A DNA stretch of 50,773 nt, taken from positions 3,187-53,959 of the forward strand of contig JBBDXT010000004.1 of assembly GCA_040902225.1 (NCBI GenBank), read 5' to 3'. Below are positions 42,340 to 50,773 of this stretch, one piece after another; the stretch's first letter is position 1; each line of letters starts with the position of its first letter. Below the pieces are notes generated by a model. The model was not told the origin of the DNA and did no database searches. It saw nothing but the letters and a program-made list of their open reading frames with translations. A program made the position numbers and the translations under genes. This DNA comes from Chloroflexota bacterium. Lineage in GTDB: Bacteria; Chloroflexota; Limnocylindria; QHBO01.

Positions 42340-43676
42340 GGCGTCTCTCCCGGCGGAACGATCGCCGGTTCCAGGGGCGTGGCCAGAGGCGACTCGGCAT
42401 CGGGCTCCCTGCCCTCAGGGACTCTCCGCACGATGAGAAAGCCGACAACCATCAGCACCAGCAGGGACAGGATCGCGATCCGGTACGCGTCGCGGCCGAG
42501 CGCAGGCTGCAGGAGACCGATGATCGCCCCATACACGAGCGGGCCGATCACGGCGCTCGCCTTCCCAGCCAAGCCATAGAGGCCGAACATCTCGCCGATT
42601 TGCGCGGGGGGCGCCAGCCGCAGCAGCAGCAGGCGATCCGTCACCGCTACGCCGCCCAACCCGGAGCCGAGGATCGCGCCGGCGAGTAGAAACGGCAGCC
42701 GCTCCAGCGTCAGGCCGACGATCAGCAGGCCGACAGTCCACGAGCCAAGCACCCACATCAGCGTGCGCTTCGGCCCGATCCGATCGGCGAGCACGCCCCA
42801 GCCGAAGGAGGCGACGACTGCGGCGACGGTCAGACCGATCAGTACGAAGCGCGATTCAGTTTGGCTGAAGCCGATGGCGTTGATGGCGAACAGGCTCATC
42901 ACCGCGATCGCCGTGTTGATCGGGTCCGTGTAGAAGAAGCGACCAACGATGAAGCGCATGAGTCCTGGGAAGCGCCGAGCGTTGCGGATCGTGTCGGCCA
43001 CTTGTGACCACGAACGGAGCGCGTTGCCAGCCCGGAAGGGGATGCCGCGCGTCCTGCGCTCATGGACGATGGCAAAGATCGGGATCGCGAAGATTGCGAA
43101 GAGCGAGCCAATGAGCAGGAAGCTGGCAGCCGTCGTCTCTCCGTCGTCAGTGACTGTCAGGCCGAAAAGGAGCCCGGAGACGATCGTCCCAACGTAACCG
43201 AGCGCAACGCCAACCCCTGAGAGGCGGCCGAGCATCCCCGGACGGGCGACGTCCGGCAGCATGGCGTCGTAATAGATCAGCGCCGCCTGGAACCCGAAGT
43301 TGGCGATCGCGAAGAACAGCAAACCGAGGCCGATGTTGACAAAGCCAATGAACAGGGTAGGTGCGACGCACATGACCGTGAAAACGAGCAGGTATCGCTT
43401 CCGGCCACCGGTGCGGTCGGACATCGCCCCGAGCGCTGGCGAGACGATCGCGTTGACCGCTACCGAAAGGCTCAGTGCCAGGGTGAAGAGGAATGTGCCG
43501 GTCGCTTCGCCAAGGAAGCGAGTCGCCCACGGGCCCATCGCGAAGCTGACGATGGCGAACGAGAAGATCGTGTTGGCGAAGTCGTAGAGGGCCCACGAGA
43601 GGCCCTCGAGGGCACTCCCGGAGCGGGTCAGGCCGCCCAGTCCGCGCCACCACGCAGTGGGGGCGAGGCTGGTCAC
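42336..43676 (-). CDS. MFS transporter, UMF1-like
   Basis: 446 residues from GTG 43676. Twelve spans. GLSWALYDFANTIFSFAIVSFAMGPW and the MSDRTGGRKRYLL loop between helices 2 and 3 resemble the UMF1/Atg22-like branch of the MFS. The gene is coupled to the GDPD gene by ATGA, so it may import glycerophosphodiesters or products of phospholipid turnover; the substrate is not provable here. A tiny leaderless frame precedes it and overlaps its start. Confidence 0.85.
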   Translation of the reverse strand: MTSLAPTAWWRGLGGLTRSGSALEGLSWALYDFANTIFSFAIVSFAMGPWATRFLGEATGTFLFTLALSLSVAVNAIVSPALGAMSDRTGGRKRYLLVFTVMCVAPTLFIGFVNIGLGLLFFAIANFGFQAALIYYDAMLPDVARPGMLGRLSGVGVALGYVGTIVSGLLFGLTVTDDGETTAASFLLIGSLFAIFAIPIFAIVHERRTRGIPFRAGNALRSWSQVADTIRNARRFPGLMRFIVGRFFYTDPINTAIAVMSLFAINAIGFSQTESRFVLIGLTVAAVVASFGWGVLADRIGPKRTLMWVLGSWTVGLLIVGLTLERLPFLLAGAILGSGLGGVAVTDRLLLLRLAPPAQIGEMFGLYGLAGKASAVIGPLVYGAIIGLLQPALGRDAYRIAILSLLVLMVVGFLIVRRVPEGREPDAESPLATPLEPAIVPPGETP

Positions 43677-43699
43677 GCGCCGGTGGCGGGACGATTCAC
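43673..43699 (-). CDS. Possible 8-codon leader peptide upstream of the MFS gene
   Basis: GTG 43699 lies 6 nt after a TATGAT hexamer. The frame reads MNRPATGA and stops at TGA, which overlaps the GTG of the MFS gene (GTGA). If the mRNA starts at this GTG, ribosomes would translate eight codons and re-initiate on the transporter. Support is only positional. Confidence 0.35.
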   Translation of the reverse strand: MNRPATGA

Positions 43700-43705
43700 G
43701 CGCGG

Positions 43706-43711
43706 ATCATA
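43706..43711 (-). promoter_or_regulatory. Putative -10 TATGAT for the MFS-GDPD operon
   Basis: TATGAT on the minus strand, 6 nt before GTG 43699. It lies about 10 nt from a divergent TACCCT (43721-43726). Confidence 0.5.
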
Positions 43712-43720
43712 ACGACCCTG

Positions 43721-43726
43721 TACCCT
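43721..43726 (+). promoter_or_regulatory. Putative -10 TACCCT for the MmpL operon
   Basis: TACCCT, 44 nt before the TTG start at 43771. The leader ends in GAGGTGATCC, a long match to the 16S anti-Shine-Dalgarno. Confidence 0.4.
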
Positions 43727-43770
43727 TCGCCCCGGCGAATCGCGAACCTCAGCCCATTCGAGGTGATCCG

Positions 43771-46146
43771 TTGTCCATGGCTGCCACCGCGCCGCTCCCG
43801 AACGGGCCCGTGCGAGAGCTCCACCCGACCGGCATCTTCGCCGCGGTGGGGCGCTTTGACTATCGGTTGCGGCGCTGGCTGCCGATCGTGGGGCTGGCGA
43901 TCGTGATTGGCATCAACATCTGGGCGGCCACCTCGGGCGGGTCGCTGATCCAGGGCGGTTGGGATATCGCCGGCTCGGAGGAGCAGCGCGCCTCCGCGAT
44001 CATCGCGGATCGCTTCGGCAGCGAAGCGACCACCATGCTGGTGGTCTATGAAGCCCCCGACGGCAATGCCGCCTCGCCTGAATTCCAGGCCACGGTCGCG
44101 GCGTCCCTGACTCGCGTCGCGGATGACCCCGCGGTGACGAAGATCCAGACGTATGCCGACACCGGCGCGCCCGCGCTGCTGAGCAAGGATGGCACCCACA
44201 CGATGGCTGCGGTCTTCCTCGACAAGGGCATCGAGGAGGCGGTGGACGATGCCGGTCGGCTCGCCGACAAGGTCCAGCGCCCCGCTGGCGTCGAGGTGTG
44301 GGTGACCGGCATCCCGCAGGTCTACCACGAGTTCAACGCCAAGATCGAGGAGGACCTGTTCCAGGCCGAGGCGATCAGCCTGCCGATCGCCCTGCTGATC
44401 CTTCTCGCCGTGTTCGGCACGCTGGTCGGAGCGGCACTGCCGCTGGTGATCGCTGGCCTGGCCATGCCGACCGCGTTCGCCGCAATCAGCCTCCTGGCCA
44501 ACGTCACCGAGATGAGCATCTTCGTCACCAATATCGCGACCATGATCGGCCTGGCGCTGGCGATCGACTACTCGCTCTTCATGGTCAGCCGCTTCCGCGA
44601 GGAGCTCCGCCACCACGACGTCGAGATCGCCCTGGAGCGGATGATGGGCAGCGTCGGCAAGGCGGTGGCGGTGTCGGGAATCGCGGTCGCGGTCGGCCTC
44701 TCCTCGCTGGTCGTCTTCGACGCCGCGGCACTCCGCAGCATGGGGATCGGTGGGATCCTCACCGTCGTATCGACCCTCGTCTTCGGGCTGACCGTGCTCC
44801 CGGCGCTGCTGGCCCTGCTCGGCCCGAGCGTCAACCGGCTGCGCGTCCCGCTGCCTCGCTTCCTGCGCCTGGTCGAGGAGGACGCGGACGAGGCCGACCG
44901 CCGCCAGGGGCACGGCGTGTGGGCATGGATCGCGGCGCGCGTCATGCGTCGGTCGCTGATCGTGGCGCTGCCGGTGCTGGCGGTCCTGCTGATCGCAGGC
45001 TCGCCCTTCGTGGGGATCCAGCTCTCCACTGGGCAGAATCTCACCGACCTTCCGCGGATCCCGGCCCGCACCGGGTTCGAGGTGATCGCCGACGAGTTCC
45101 CCGGCGGCGAGAACGATCCGATCACGATTGTCGTCACCCGGCCGGGCGAGGACACGGGCGGCACTCTGTCCGCCGAGCGACAGGCTGAGGTGGCCGCCTA
45201 CGAGGACCGGGTCAAGGCGCTTGGGCTGGTGACACAGGTCGAGAGCGTCCTGACGCCACCGCCGGGGACCATCGCAGACGACTACCACGCCCTGCTGGCC
45301 CTGCCACCCGACCAGCGACCGGAGGCGGCGCGGCCGGCTCTGGCGGAGTACATCTCGGGTTGGCTCGCCGGCGATACCGTCAAGCTTCGCGTCTTCTCGA
45401 ACGCCGTCCCCGACTCCGAGGAGGGTCGCGCGCTCGTCGGCGAGGTTCGTAAGGTCGAGCCGCCGCCGGGAGCGCAGGCCCTGACTGCCGGATTGCCCTC
45501 ACGCTCGGCCGACTTCATGACCAGCTTCCGCGCATCGGTCCCGGTCGCGATCCTGATCGTCGTGCTCGTGACGACGGTGGTCCTGTTGCTGACCTTCGGA
45601 TCGGTCTTCCTGCCGATCAAGGCGGTGCTCATGAGCCTGATCAGCGTCAGCGCCAGCTTTGGGGCGCTGGTCTGGATCTTCCAGGACGGGAACCTGTCCG
45701 GCCTGCTCGGCTTCGAGACCTCTCACACCATCGGCGCCTGGCAGCCGATCATCATGTTCGCAATCCTGTTCGGCCTGTCGATGGACTACGAGGTGCTCCT
45801 CCTAGCGCGCATCCGGGAGCGCTACCTGGCGACCGGTAACAACACGAGGGCCGTCGCCGAGGGGATCGGGCTCACCGGCGGCATGATCACCGGCGCGGCA
45901 CTGATCATGGTCGCCGTCTTCGCCGCCTTCGCGATGTCGAGCATCACGTCGATCAAGTCGCTGGGCGTGACCATGTCGCTGGCCGTGCTCATCGACGCCA
46001 CCATCGTCCGCGGGCTGCTGGTCCCCGCCTTCATGCGGATCATGGGTAGCGTCAACTGGTGGGCACCCGCCTGGCTGCAGCGGGCGGTTGCCCGGCTTGG
46101 CCTGTACGAGGTCGGCTCGCCCGTGGTCGACGTCACCGCTCGGTGA
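43771..46146 (+). CDS. MMPL/RND-family transporter
   Basis: 791 residues from TTG 43771, favoured by GAGGTGATCC with 7 nt from GAGG to TTG; ATG 43777 is the alternative. Two RND halves, each one span, a large exported loop, then five spans. The essential membrane Asp motifs are TMIGLALAIDYSLFMVSRFREE in the first half and ILFGLSMDYEVLLLARIRERYL in the second. MmpL-type proteins export lipids or complex polyketide-like compounds; the substrate is unknown. It overlaps the next small gene (GTGA). Confidence 0.93.
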   Translation: MSMAATAPLPNGPVRELHPTGIFAAVGRFDYRLRRWLPIVGLAIVIGINIWAATSGGSLIQGGWDIAGSEEQRASAIIADRFGSEATTMLVVYEAPDGNAASPEFQATVAASLTRVADDPAVTKIQTYADTGAPALLSKDGTHTMAAVFLDKGIEEAVDDAGRLADKVQRPAGVEVWVTGIPQVYHEFNAKIEEDLFQAEAISLPIALLILLAVFGTLVGAALPLVIAGLAMPTAFAAISLLANVTEMSIFVTNIATMIGLALAIDYSLFMVSRFREELRHHDVEIALERMMGSVGKAVAVSGIAVAVGLSSLVVFDAAALRSMGIGGILTVVSTLVFGLTVLPALLALLGPSVNRLRVPLPRFLRLVEEDADEADRRQGHGVWAWIAARVMRRSLIVALPVLAVLLIAGSPFVGIQLSTGQNLTDLPRIPARTGFEVIADEFPGGENDPITIVVTRPGEDTGGTLSAERQAEVAAYEDRVKALGLVTQVESVLTPPPGTIADDYHALLALPPDQRPEAARPALAEYISGWLAGDTVKLRVFSNAVPDSEEGRALVGEVRKVEPPPGAQALTAGLPSRSADFMTSFRASVPVAILIVVLVTTVVLLLTFGSVFLPIKAVLMSLISVSASFGALVWIFQDGNLSGLLGFETSHTIGAWQPIIMFAILFGLSMDYEVLLLARIRERYLATGNNTRAVAEGIGLTGGMITGAALIMVAVFAAFAMSSITSIKSLGVTMSLAVLIDATIVRGLLVPAFMRIMGSVNWWAPAWLQRAVARLGLYEVGSPVVDVTAR

Positions 46147-46430
46147 CCGATCCCCGCCGGCGGCGCCTCGACCGGTTGACCGACCGCTGGCGAGCGCGCC
46201 ATGAGGCCCGCGTGGCGTCCGAGGGGCGGCCGCGCGCAGACCCCGAGCGGGAGACTCGCGCCCTGGCATTCTTCCCGTGGAGGACGCAATCGGCCGCTGA
46301 ATATGCGGCGACCCATGGAGCGGCGATGGTGGGCTACACGTACGACGCCTATTCCTACGCGGATCCACTGTTAGAGGCATGGCTGCTTGAGCTCGGGGAG
46401 CTCCTTCGCACGCGGGGAAGCCCCTCCTGA
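46143..46430 (+). CDS. 95-residue protein of unknown function
   Basis: GTG 46143 overlaps the MmpL stop (GTGA). The N-terminal half is very basic (DPRRRRLDRLTDRWRARHEA); the C-terminal half has AEYAATHGAAMVGYTYDAYSYADPLLEAWLLELG. No family is recognised, but coupling on both sides (TGATG to the next gene) and typical codon use support a real gene. Confidence 0.6.
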   Translation: MTDPRRRRLDRLTDRWRARHEARVASEGRPRADPERETRALAFFPWRTQSAAEYAATHGAAMVGYTYDAYSYADPLLEAWLLELGELLRTRGSPS

Positions 46431-47020
46431 TGCCTCCCCCCTGGGCGACAGAGATGGTGCGCACCGTGTGCGCGGCCGCGGGTGTCGTAGAGCCTGCGAT
46501 GCGGTGGCGGCAGGCACTGCGATCGGCGTCCTCCGGCGTGACGCGACGCTCGACGGGCAGCATCTCGGTCACGGCCGGAGCCGATCCGGTGGACCAGCGG
46601 CTCACCCTGCTCCACGAACTGGCCCACTGGCTCGGGCCGGCGCCCCGCAGCAGGCGCGGGCGCGTCGCGCATCACGATGCGCGGTTCTACGCCGCCGCGT
46701 TCGACCTGTACCGGAGCCACGGCATCCCCGACGACGAGATCCTGGCCCGCGAGGGCGGCCGCTACCCGAGCGCGCTGCGCCACGCCCGAGCGCTGGGGAT
46801 CCCCGGAGCGGATGTTGCGTGGCTCAGCCGTCGGGAGGCCCTGCGCGAGCGCGCACGCCTGCGCGCTCCGGTACGTGTGCTCGTGGAAGAGCACACCATC
46901 CGACTGGTCCGCGACGGGCGCTGGACCCGGTGCGGCATCTGCGGCGTGCGGGTGGTGGGGCCGACCCTCGCCCGGCTCCGGCGGCGTGCCGGCCGTCATG
47001 TCCTGCTCAGCGCGGGCTAG
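46430..47020 (+). CDS. HExxH zinc metalloprotease-like protein (SprT/M48-like)
   Basis: 196 residues, sharing one base with the previous stop. LTLLHELAHWLGP contains HExxH, followed 20-odd residues later by HHDARFYAAAFDLYRSHGI, which offers the third ligand as in SprT-like or similar zincins. The C-terminus has RCGICGVRVVG, a CxxC that would need partners for zinc. Substrates are unknown. It may serve a protein-quality or DNA-protein crosslink role as in SprT, but that is inference. Confidence 0.75.
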   Translation: MPPPWATEMVRTVCAAAGVVEPAMRWRQALRSASSGVTRRSTGSISVTAGADPVDQRLTLLHELAHWLGPAPRSRRGRVAHHDARFYAAAFDLYRSHGIPDDEILAREGGRYPSALRHARALGIPGADVAWLSRREALRERARLRAPVRVLVEEHTIRLVRDGRWTRCGICGVRVVGPTLARLRRRAGRHVLLSAG

Positions 47021-47030
47021 GAGGCCGCCG

Positions 47031-48218
47031 ATGGACACAGCGCTGCCACTCACCGGCATCCGGGTGCTGGACTGCTCGCGGGTCTATGCAGGGCCGATCG
47101 CCAGCATGCTCCTCGGGGACCTGGGAGCGGAGGTCTGGAAGCTCGAGCCGCCGAGCGGCGACGAGACGCGCGGCTGGGGACCGCCGTACTGGGGCGACCC
47201 GGCCGGCCGCCGCAGCGCGTACTTCGCATCGGTCAACCGCAACAAGCGCAGCCTGGTGGTGAACCTCAAGACCGATGCGGGCCGAGCCCTGCTCGACCGC
47301 CTGGCTGCCACGTGCGACGTCCTCCTGCACAACTACCAGCCGTCGGTCGCCGCCGATCTCGGCCTGCATGCAGATCGCCTTCGCTCCGCGCATCCACACC
47401 TGGTAGTGGCGACGATCGGCGGCTTTCCGGGGGATGGCGACGCCAGTGAGCGGCCGGCCTACGACCTGGTGGCGCAGGCGTTCAGCGGCCTGATGTCGGT
47501 CACCGGCGACCCGTACGGCGGCCCGATGAAGGTCGGCGTCGCGCTGCTCGACCTGACCGCGGGGTTGCAGGCTGCGATCGCGGCGCTGGCGGGGCTGGTG
47601 GCCCGGGAGCGCGGCCGCGCCGACGGGTTGCACGCATCGGTCAGCCTGATCGAGTCAGGCGTCGCCAGCCTGACCAACGTGCTTGGGCATCACCTGGCAA
47701 CCGGGGAGGAACCGCGCCGCTGGGGGACCGGGCACCCCGACATCGTGCCGTACCAGGTCTTCGCGGCGCGCGACGGCCACCTGGTCGTGGCCGTCGGCAA
47801 CGATGCGCAGTTCGAGCGCCTGCTCACCGTGCTCGAGCTGGAGCCTGACCCGCGCTTTGCCAGCAACCATGATCGGCTCATCACGCGCGACGAGCTGGTT
47901 CCTGCGCTGGCCATGCGCATCGGCGATTGGTCGCGCGACGAGCTCGTCGCCGCCCTCACCGAGGCCGATGTGCCGGCCGGTCCGGTCAACTCGGTCAGCG
48001 AGGCGCTGGCAGCCATGGAGGCGGCGCATGACGGCGAGTGGACGCAGGCCGCTGATGGCATGCGGCTTGCCCCGGCCCCGATCCGAATCGACGGGCGGCG
48101 GCTGCCACTGCGAGCCGCGCCGCCGCGGTTGGGCGAGGACACGAACGAGATCCTGGCGGAGGTCGGGCTGAGTTCGGACGAGATCGCCGCACTGCGAGCC
48201 GAGGGTGCGATCCGCTGA
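47031..48218 (+). CDS. CaiB/BaiF (class III) CoA-transferase
   Basis: 395 residues from ATG 47031 with GGAGG about 7 nt upstream. Family markers: LTGIRVLDCSRVYAGPIASMLLGDLGAEVWKLEPPSGDETR, FASVNRNKRSLVVNLKTDAGRALL, YDLVAQAFSGLMSVTG (the catalytic Asp in YD), and DVPAGPVNSVSEAL. It transfers CoA between carboxylic acids, but donor and acceptor cannot be predicted. Confidence 0.93.
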   Translation: MDTALPLTGIRVLDCSRVYAGPIASMLLGDLGAEVWKLEPPSGDETRGWGPPYWGDPAGRRSAYFASVNRNKRSLVVNLKTDAGRALLDRLAATCDVLLHNYQPSVAADLGLHADRLRSAHPHLVVATIGGFPGDGDASERPAYDLVAQAFSGLMSVTGDPYGGPMKVGVALLDLTAGLQAAIAALAGLVARERGRADGLHASVSLIESGVASLTNVLGHHLATGEEPRRWGTGHPDIVPYQVFAARDGHLVVAVGNDAQFERLLTVLELEPDPRFASNHDRLITRDELVPALAMRIGDWSRDELVAALTEADVPAGPVNSVSEALAAMEAAHDGEWTQAADGMRLAPAPIRIDGRRLPLRAAPPRLGEDTNEILAEVGLSSDEIAALRAEGAIR

Positions 48219-48224
48219 AGGGGC

Positions 48225-49574
48225 CTAGTGGACGCCCAACCCCTGTGACCAGAGCCACTCGCGCAGCGTGACGCCTGCGTCGTGCACCGCCGCGGCCGTG
48301 GCGAGTCCCACGTAGCGGTAATGCCACGGCTCATAGCTGTAGCAGCTCACTGCGCTCGTCCCCGGCAGATAGCTCATCACCCAGCCGAACTTCCAGGCGT
48401 TGGCCTTGAGCCACGCACCTTCGGTCGAGGTTGCCCAATCGGCGTAGGTCCAGGGCGAAGCCCCACCGACCGACCGAAAGTCGATGGCGGTGCCGAGCTG
48501 ATGCTCGGAATGCCCCGGGCGAGCCGATGTCCTGAGGGCTCCGCTGTAGCCCACCTGGCGCACCCAGCCATTGAAGGTGAGCACCTGCCCCTGGTATGAA
48601 CGGTAGGCCGATTGAACCGCCAGCCGCGCCCCATCGGATATCGCCGCGTCGAACATGGTGCGAAGGTCCTGGAGGGCGATCGCGCGAATGAAGTGCGAGC
48701 CGTTCAGGCCGGCCTGCGAGGTGTCGACCAGGTCCCCGGGCGCATAGCCGCTCGGCAGCCGGAAGACCGTGTCGAGGACCGTGGTTCCCCAGTCAGCAAA
48801 CGCGATCCGCGCTGCCGGCAGGTCGAGATAGTCGCAGGTGGGGAGCGGGGGGATCGGTGCCTCCAGGTCGTCCAGCGCGATGCCCATGGCGGTCCCGTGG
48901 ACCCAGTAGCCCTGCCAGACGCCGGCATTGACCAGCAGGAAGCCGACGTCATCCATGACGCGATACTCGGTGGCCGTCGCCGACGACGGCGAGCTCAGCG
49001 TCGAGCGCCTGATCGCGGTCCAGTCCGCGGTCGAGTCGCCGAACCTGTAGCCGGTGTACGTGCCGGCCTCGAACCTGACGCGGTCGCTGGTGGACACCGT
49101 CCAGCTCGTCAGGGGCAGCGCGTTGCCAGCCAGGTCGTGCACCAGGCTACTCAGCGTGACCGTGTACCTGGCGGCGAATGACAGCGTTGCCTCCGGGACG
49201 AGGGTCGCGATGCGGCCCGTCGGGTCGAGGCTGACGATCGAACCCTGCACCGTGCCTGCTGCATCGGAGAACTGGAAGGCTGCCCGGTCCACGCCACGCA
49301 CCGGCTCGCTGAACGTGACGGTGATGCCCGACGCATCCAGCACACCGCCCGCAGGCGGGTCCTGGAGGGAGATGCCCGGAGCGGTCACATCGGGAGTTGG
49401 CTCGGCACTCGGGCTCGCGGTCGGCTCGACCGACGGGCTCGCGGCCGGGCTGGGCGTCGGCGCCAGGCTGCAGGACGTGCCGGCGATCACGAGAAGCAGG
49501 CTGGCGGCAGCGAGCGGGAGCTTGGACATCAGGCGCCAATTGTGGGACATCGTGGCCGAGGCGGACCGAGCCAT
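48225..49574 (-). CDS. Exported D-alanyl-D-alanine carboxypeptidase (VanY-like) with Big_5-like domain
   Basis: 449 residues; ATG 49574, with ATG at 49550 and 49529 as alternatives. The signal sequence LPLAAASLLLVIAGTSC ends in a cysteine that may be lipidated, although the lipobox is imperfect. A Pro/Ser/Thr/Glu repeat linker (PSPAASPSVEPTASPSAEP) crosses the envelope. Next is an Ig-like Big_5 domain (PAGGVLDASGITVTFSEPV). The C-terminal VanY domain has VQSAYRSYQGQ, GHSEHQLGTAIDF (zinc His and Asp) and EPWHYRYVG (zinc His). It trims peptidoglycan stem peptides. Confidence 0.92.
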   Translation of the reverse strand: MARSASATMSHNWRLMSKLPLAAASLLLVIAGTSCSLAPTPSPAASPSVEPTASPSAEPTPDVTAPGISLQDPPAGGVLDASGITVTFSEPVRGVDRAAFQFSDAAGTVQGSIVSLDPTGRIATLVPEATLSFAARYTVTLSSLVHDLAGNALPLTSWTVSTSDRVRFEAGTYTGYRFGDSTADWTAIRRSTLSSPSSATATEYRVMDDVGFLLVNAGVWQGYWVHGTAMGIALDDLEAPIPPLPTCDYLDLPAARIAFADWGTTVLDTVFRLPSGYAPGDLVDTSQAGLNGSHFIRAIALQDLRTMFDAAISDGARLAVQSAYRSYQGQVLTFNGWVRQVGYSGALRTSARPGHSEHQLGTAIDFRSVGGASPWTYADWATSTEGAWLKANAWKFGWVMSYLPGTSAVSCYSYEPWHYRYVGLATAAAVHDAGVTLREWLWSQGLGVH

Positions 49575-49673
49575 GAGCGGCGTGGTGAACGAAAGACCTA
49601 GCCGCTGTATGACAAATGGAGCCTCGGCGCCGCTCGTGATTTGGTATCCTCCTCGGCCGGGGGCGCATCACGA

Positions 49674-50773
49674 TTGGGCACGAGGCGAGAGCGTCCAGTC
49701 GCCGGCAGGGGGCCGGGGGCGCAGCGGAGCTGTCATACGCGGGAGTCTCGCTCGGCGCGTAAGCGCGCCACGTCGGACCATGCGTACCGAGGGGCGGGCG
49801 TTCTCCGCGCGATCTTCCTGACCCTGATCGGGTTTGCGGTGCTCGCGGCGGCTTTGGCCTCCGCGCCCCGTGTAGATGCCGCCACCAGGACCTGGGACGG
49901 CGGTGGCGCCGACAACAACTGGTCGACTCCTGCCAATTGGTCAGCTGACACCCTGCCGGTACCTGGGGACACGGTCACCTTCAACGGCACGAGCACCAAG
50001 AACGCCATCGTCGATGTGGCGGTCACCGTCGCTATCTTCCAGGTGAATGCTGGCTACACCGGCACGGTGACGCAGAGCAATACGCTCACCCTCACGACCT
50101 CGTACACCCAGTCCGCTGGCACATTCATCGGCGGTGGCGCGGCCATCACCGTCAGCGGTGGTTTCACCGTGAATGCCGGTGGAGCCTTCACCAGCACAAC
50201 CGGAACCTTGACGGTGAACGGCGCGGTCACGCTGGCCGCCGGTGTCTTCACCCATAACGGTGGGAGCGTGGTCTTCTCGACCAGCAACGTCACATTGAAC
50301 CTGGGCGGGGCTGCCACCTTCAACAACGTCCAGTTCCTGTCCGGCACCAAGACGATCAGCGCTGGCAACACCCTGTCCGTGGTCGGTGCGCTGACCTTGA
50401 CTGGAGGGTCGGTGAACACCGGCACGCTGGCGGCCCAGGGGGACATCAGCTCCGCCAGTGGCTTCACCGGCGGCGGCACCGCCACGCTGCTGATCAACGG
50501 CGCCGGGGCGCAGCTGTGGACCGGCGCAGCGAGCGCCACCAGCAACCTGCCGATCGTCGACATCGACAAGCCGTCAGGCACGCTGACGATGACCGGCACG
50601 TTCCGGACCACGCGAAACTGGACGTGGACGTCCGGCGCCGTGGCCGCCTCCGGCAGCACCGTCACGTTCGCGGGCACCCTGACGGTGAGCGGCTCCCACA
50701 CCCTCGACGCCGTCGAGATCAGGGGCACGGTCACCATCGCGGCCGGCACCACCCTGACCGCCACCGGCGCGCT
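49674..50773 (+). CDS. Secreted beta-rich repeat protein, C-terminus beyond window
   Basis: The frame is open to the right edge. Export is clear from VLRAIFLTLIGFAVLAAALA followed by a VDA-A cleavage-like site near 49885. The mature part starts RTWDGGGADNNWSTPANWS, a motif common at the N-terminus of autotransporter-like and Chloroflexota surface proteins. It continues in Gly/Thr/Val-rich beta repeats (FTVNAGGAFTSTTGTLTVNG, LTLTGGSVNTGTL), resembling a parallel beta-helix. The only in-frame start upstream is TTG 49674; the real start is uncertain. Probably a cell-surface or adhesive protein. Confidence 0.75.
   Translation, partial: MGTRRERPVAGRGPGAQRSCHTRESRSARKRATSDHAYRGAGVLRAIFLTLIGFAVLAAALASAPRVDAATRTWDGGGADNNWSTPANWSADTLPVPGDTVTFNGTSTKNAIVDVAVTVAIFQVNAGYTGTVTQSNTLTLTTSYTQSAGTFIGGGAAITVSGGFTVNAGGAFTSTTGTLTVNGAVTLAAGVFTHNGGSVVFSTSNVTLNLGGAATFNNVQFLSGTKTISAGNTLSVVGALTLTGGSVNTGTLAAQGDISSASGFTGGGTATLLINGAGAQLWTGAASATSNLPIVDIDKPSGTLTMTGTFRTTRNWTWTSGAVAASGSTVTFAGTLTVSGSHTLDAVEIRGTVTIAAGTTLTATGA

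Noticed and set aside
50054-50764. Minus-strand 236-codon Val/Pro-rich frame at the right edge
   Set aside because: It is the shadow of the Thr/Gly/Val-rich repeats on the plus strand, which have a signal peptide and coherent repeats.

Overview
The window is very GC-rich and tightly packed, with many 1-4 nt ATGA/GTGA/TGATG overlaps between neighbouring genes. The gene set fits a member of the Chloroflexota, perhaps a Limnocylindria/Ellin6529-like lineage: a CtaA-CtaB haem synthase fusion, a caa3-type oxidase cluster with CtaG, GcpE-type IspG, actinobacteria-like small proteins and many apparently leaderless genes. This placement is inference from gene content; no rRNA or other phylogenetic marker is present. 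No tRNA, rRNA, CRISPR array or insertion sequence was found.

Positions 1-8.6 kb are a defence island. It holds an orphan DNA methyltransferase cut by the left edge, a MerR-like protein, a type II restriction-modification pair (N6-adenine methyltransferase plus XamI-family endonuclease), a Ymh-family protein and a 767-residue RloC-like ATPase with a zinc-hook motif and a candidate anticodon-nuclease triad. The RloC-like gene lies between two fossils: the last 50 codons of a type I specificity subunit (hsdS) overlap its start, and the first 26 codons of an hsdR overlap its end. A type I hsd locus has therefore been deleted around an intact rloC-like gene.

Positions 8.8-29.3 kb are mostly housekeeping and stress genes: an HD-GYP phosphodiesterase, GNAT and P1 peptidase, a DUF2520-panC-panB operon, a UBP-type zinc-finger protein overlapping a serine protease, HxlR and ArsR-type regulators with clear palindromic sites, a Fur-type repressor coupled to a ureohydrolase, a corA-ABC exporter operon, a propeller-repeat lectin-like protein, tryptophanase, a one-chain molybdopterin oxidoreductase, rhomboid protease and a DUF2236 protein.

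Positions 29.4-37.9 kb are the aerobic terminal oxidase cluster: ctaA-ctaB fusion, ctaG, a lipoprotein, coxB with an extra C-terminal cupredoxin domain, coxA, coxC, a subunit IV-like protein, a TlpA-like thioredoxin and a single-span protein. Positions 37.9-49.6 kb hold ispG, trxB, a DUF1028 protein, a two-ACT protein, GDPD-MFS, an MmpL-type transporter operon leading to an HExxH protein and a class III CoA-transferase, and a VanY-like carboxypeptidase. The right edge cuts a secreted beta-rich repeat protein.

Many monocistronic or first genes carry a TANNNT-like hexamer 6-8 nt before the start codon and no Shine-Dalgarno sequence. This suggests widespread leaderless transcription.
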